In this document: piece after piece, positions 13,964 through 14,994 of the stretch
Position numbering within the stretch: the stretch's first letter is position 1
Layout of the letters: the number at the start of each line of letters is the position of its first letter
Source: Candidatus Nealsoniibacteriota bacterium
GTDB lineage: Bacteria; Patescibacteriota; Minisyncoccia; Minisyncoccales; GWA2-38-27
DNA: 14,994 nt
Reading direction: 5' to 3'
NCBI GenBank assembly: GCA_003556925.1
Contig: PWQC01000010.1
Coordinates: 1 to 14,994, forward strand
Made by a program: the position numbers and the translations under genes
Notes under the pieces: model-generated
Told to the model about the DNA's origin: nothing
Database searches by the model: none
The model's input: only the letters and a program-made list of their open reading frames with translations

Positions 13964-14654
13964 TTTTTCTTTATTTGAGCAGAAGTTCAATTTAAAATTT
14001 AATAATGAAAACCTTTTAATCCAGGCCTTTACCCATAGGTCCTATTTAAACGAAAATAAAGATTTTAAACTTTTTCATAATGAAAGATTAGAATTTTTAG
14101 GTGATGCTGTTTTAGAGCTAGTAGTCACAGAATATCTTTATCTGAATTATCCTGAAAAGACAGAAGGGGAATTGACAAGTTGGAGAGCCTCCTTGGTTAA
14201 TTCTAATATACTGGGAGAGGTAGCCGGAAAGCTTGATTTTAATGATTTTATTCTTTTGTCTTCCGGTGAAGAAAAGCAGAAAGGAAAGGCAAGAAAATAT
14301 ATTTTGGCGAACGCTTTCGAGTCTTTTATTGGCGCTTTATATCTTGATCAGGGGAAAGAAGCTTGCGCGATCTTTATTGAAGAAAATTTAATTCCAGAAC
14401 TTGAAATTGTCTTGAGAGAAAAGCTTTATAAAAGTGCTAAAACAAAATTACAAGAAAGGGCGCAGGAGGAGATAAGTGTTACCCCAGCCTATAACCTCAT
14501 TGAAGAGACGGGGCCAGATCACAAAAAGGCATTTGAAATAGGAGTCTATCTGGATGATAATTTATTAGCCAAAGGAAAAGGATTTTCAAAACAAGAGGCA
14601 GAAGAAGATGCCGCCCAAAAAGCATTAGAAACAAAAGGTTGGAATAAAAATTAA
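13956..14654 (+). CDS. rnc: Ribonuclease III
   Basis: Double-strand-specific endonuclease for rRNA precursor and mRNA processing, active as a homodimer. The 232 residues hold the nuclease domain (1 to about 150) with [15 protein letters not shown] at 41-55, giving Glu43, Glu46 and Asp50, and [15 protein letters not shown] at 117-131 with Glu122. Asn119 stands where E. coli has Asp114, one of the metal-site acids; the essential Glu (E. coli 117) is kept. A double-stranded-RNA-binding domain follows at about 162-227 ([10 protein letters not shown] to [10 protein letters not shown]). The start ATG at 13956 overlaps the nusB end by eight bases. The Asn is probably a tolerated family variant and not a dead enzyme. 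Confidence 0.95.
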   Translation: MRDFSLFEQKFNLKFNNENLLIQAFTHRSYLNENKDFKLFHNERLEFLGDAVLELVVTEYLYLNYPEKTEGELTSWRASLVNSNILGEVAGKLDFNDFILLSSGEEKQKGKARKYILANAFESFIGALYLDQGKEACAIFIEENLIPELEIVLREKLYKSAKTKLQERAQEEISVTPAYNLIEETGPDHKKAFEIGVYLDDNLLAKGKGFSKQEAEEDAAQKALETKGWNKN

Positions 14655-14664
14655 AATATATAAT

Positions 14665-14994
14665 ATGTTAGTAATAAGATTATTTAGAAAAGGAAAAAAG
14701 AAACAACCATTTTTCAAGATAGTTGTGACTGAAAAAAACAATCCTCCGATGGGGGGTGATTTTGTTGAAGAGATTGGATTTGTCAATCCAATAACGAAGG
14801 AAAAATCTGTGAAGGGGGAGAGAGCAAAGTATTGGATCTCTAAAGGAGCCCAGCCATCTGATACAGTCCATAATCTTTTAGTCACCGAAGGTGTTCTTGA
14901 AGAGGCAAAAAGGCCTGTTCATGGCAAGAAAAAAACAGACGGCAAAGAAGAAGAAAAACCAAAAGAAACCAAGACTGAAGATAAACCTGAAGAA
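14665..14994 (+). CDS. rpsP: Ribosomal protein S16, 3' end outside the window (partial)
   Basis: Small-subunit assembly protein. From the ATG at 14665 an open frame of 110 codons runs to the window edge without a stop. MLVIRLFRKGKKKQPFFKIVV, EIGFVNP and the core ERAKYWISKGAQPSDTVHNLL are the S16 family features. A normal S16 ends at about 80-90 residues. Here the frame goes on after residue 84 into a Lys/Glu-rich tail (GKKKTDGKEEEKPKE and more), so the protein has a disordered, highly charged extension of unknown total length. The gene starts ten bases after rnc and has no Shine-Dalgarno. In many bacteria rpsP is followed by rimM and trmD; whether that holds here cannot be seen. Confidence 0.93.
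   Translation, partial: MLVIRLFRKGKKKQPFFKIVVTEKNNPPMGGDFVEEIGFVNPITKEKSVKGERAKYWISKGAQPSDTVHNLLVTEGVLEEAKRPVHGKKKTDGKEEEKPKETKTEDKPEE

Noticed and set aside
14659-14664. Perfect TATAAT directly before the rpsP ATG
   Set aside because: It touches the start codon, so transcription would begin inside the gene; no -35 at a suitable distance, and rnc ends ten bases upstream. Likely chance in A/T-rich sequence.
14625-14885. Minus-strand frames opposite the rnc end and rpsP start
   Set aside because: The plus strand here encodes recognisable S16; the opposite frames show no family features.
1-14994. Alternative genetic code (UGA as glycine)
   Set aside because: UGA ends several genes in overlaps with downstream starts (for example 67-69, 723-725, 1541-1543), and the core genes have family-typical ends at UGA.
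1-14994. CRISPR array, mobile element, tRNA/rRNA gene, riboswitch or defence system
   Set aside because: No spaced direct repeats, transposase or integrase signatures, cloverleaf-like sequences or long untranslated leaders are visible; nearly every base is in a recognised core gene.

Overview
This window is an A+T-rich (by eye roughly 35% G+C), almost fully coding piece of a small bacterial chromosome. I think it is a Candidate Phyla Radiation (Patescibacteria, Parcubacteria-like) genome. The reasons are the very short or overlapping gene junctions (five ATGA stop/start overlaps), the near absence of Shine-Dalgarno sequences, a threonyl-tRNA synthetase with no TGS domain, an L11 gene not followed by L1, tailed L32 and S16 proteins, and a conserved-looking membrane protein of unknown function inside a core operon. 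UGA works as an ordinary stop at most junctions, which argues against the UGA=Gly code of Gracilibacteria/SR1. The taxonomic call is inference; no marker phylogeny could be run.

Layout. (1) 1-4065, plus strand: the end of rplK, then tmk-thyA-folA-deoC-gatB. This is a deoxythymidylate supply block: ThyA makes dTMP, FolA regenerates the folate that ThyA consumes, Tmk phosphorylates dTMP, and DeoC handles deoxyribose-5-phosphate. A tRNA-amidotransferase subunit follows. Every junction overlaps. (2) 4051-12554, minus strand: dnaE-thrS-(membrane protein)-miaB-miaA, converging on gatB with a 15-base tail-to-tail overlap. It joins the replicative polymerase, threonine tRNA charging and the two-step tRNA A37 modification (MiaA, then MiaB). 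(3) 12609-14994, plus strand: rnhB, rpmF, nusB, rnc and the start of rpsP, which runs off the window. This is an RNA-processing and ribosomal-protein group.

The only real intergenic space is the 54-base divergent gap between dnaE and rnhB (12555-12608) and the 42-base gap before rpmF. The divergent gap holds two good sigma70-type promoters whose elements overlap. Both place the predicted transcription start on the A of the start codon, so both mRNAs are predicted to be leaderless.

Most genes are ordinary core genes. I found no mobile element, CRISPR array, tRNA, rRNA, prophage or defence system. The points most worth a second look are the overlapping leaderless promoters, the uncharacterised 529-residue membrane protein, the DnaE with all nine PHP metal ligands, the TGS-less ThrRS with an altered zinc-site motif, and the missing rplA next to rplK.
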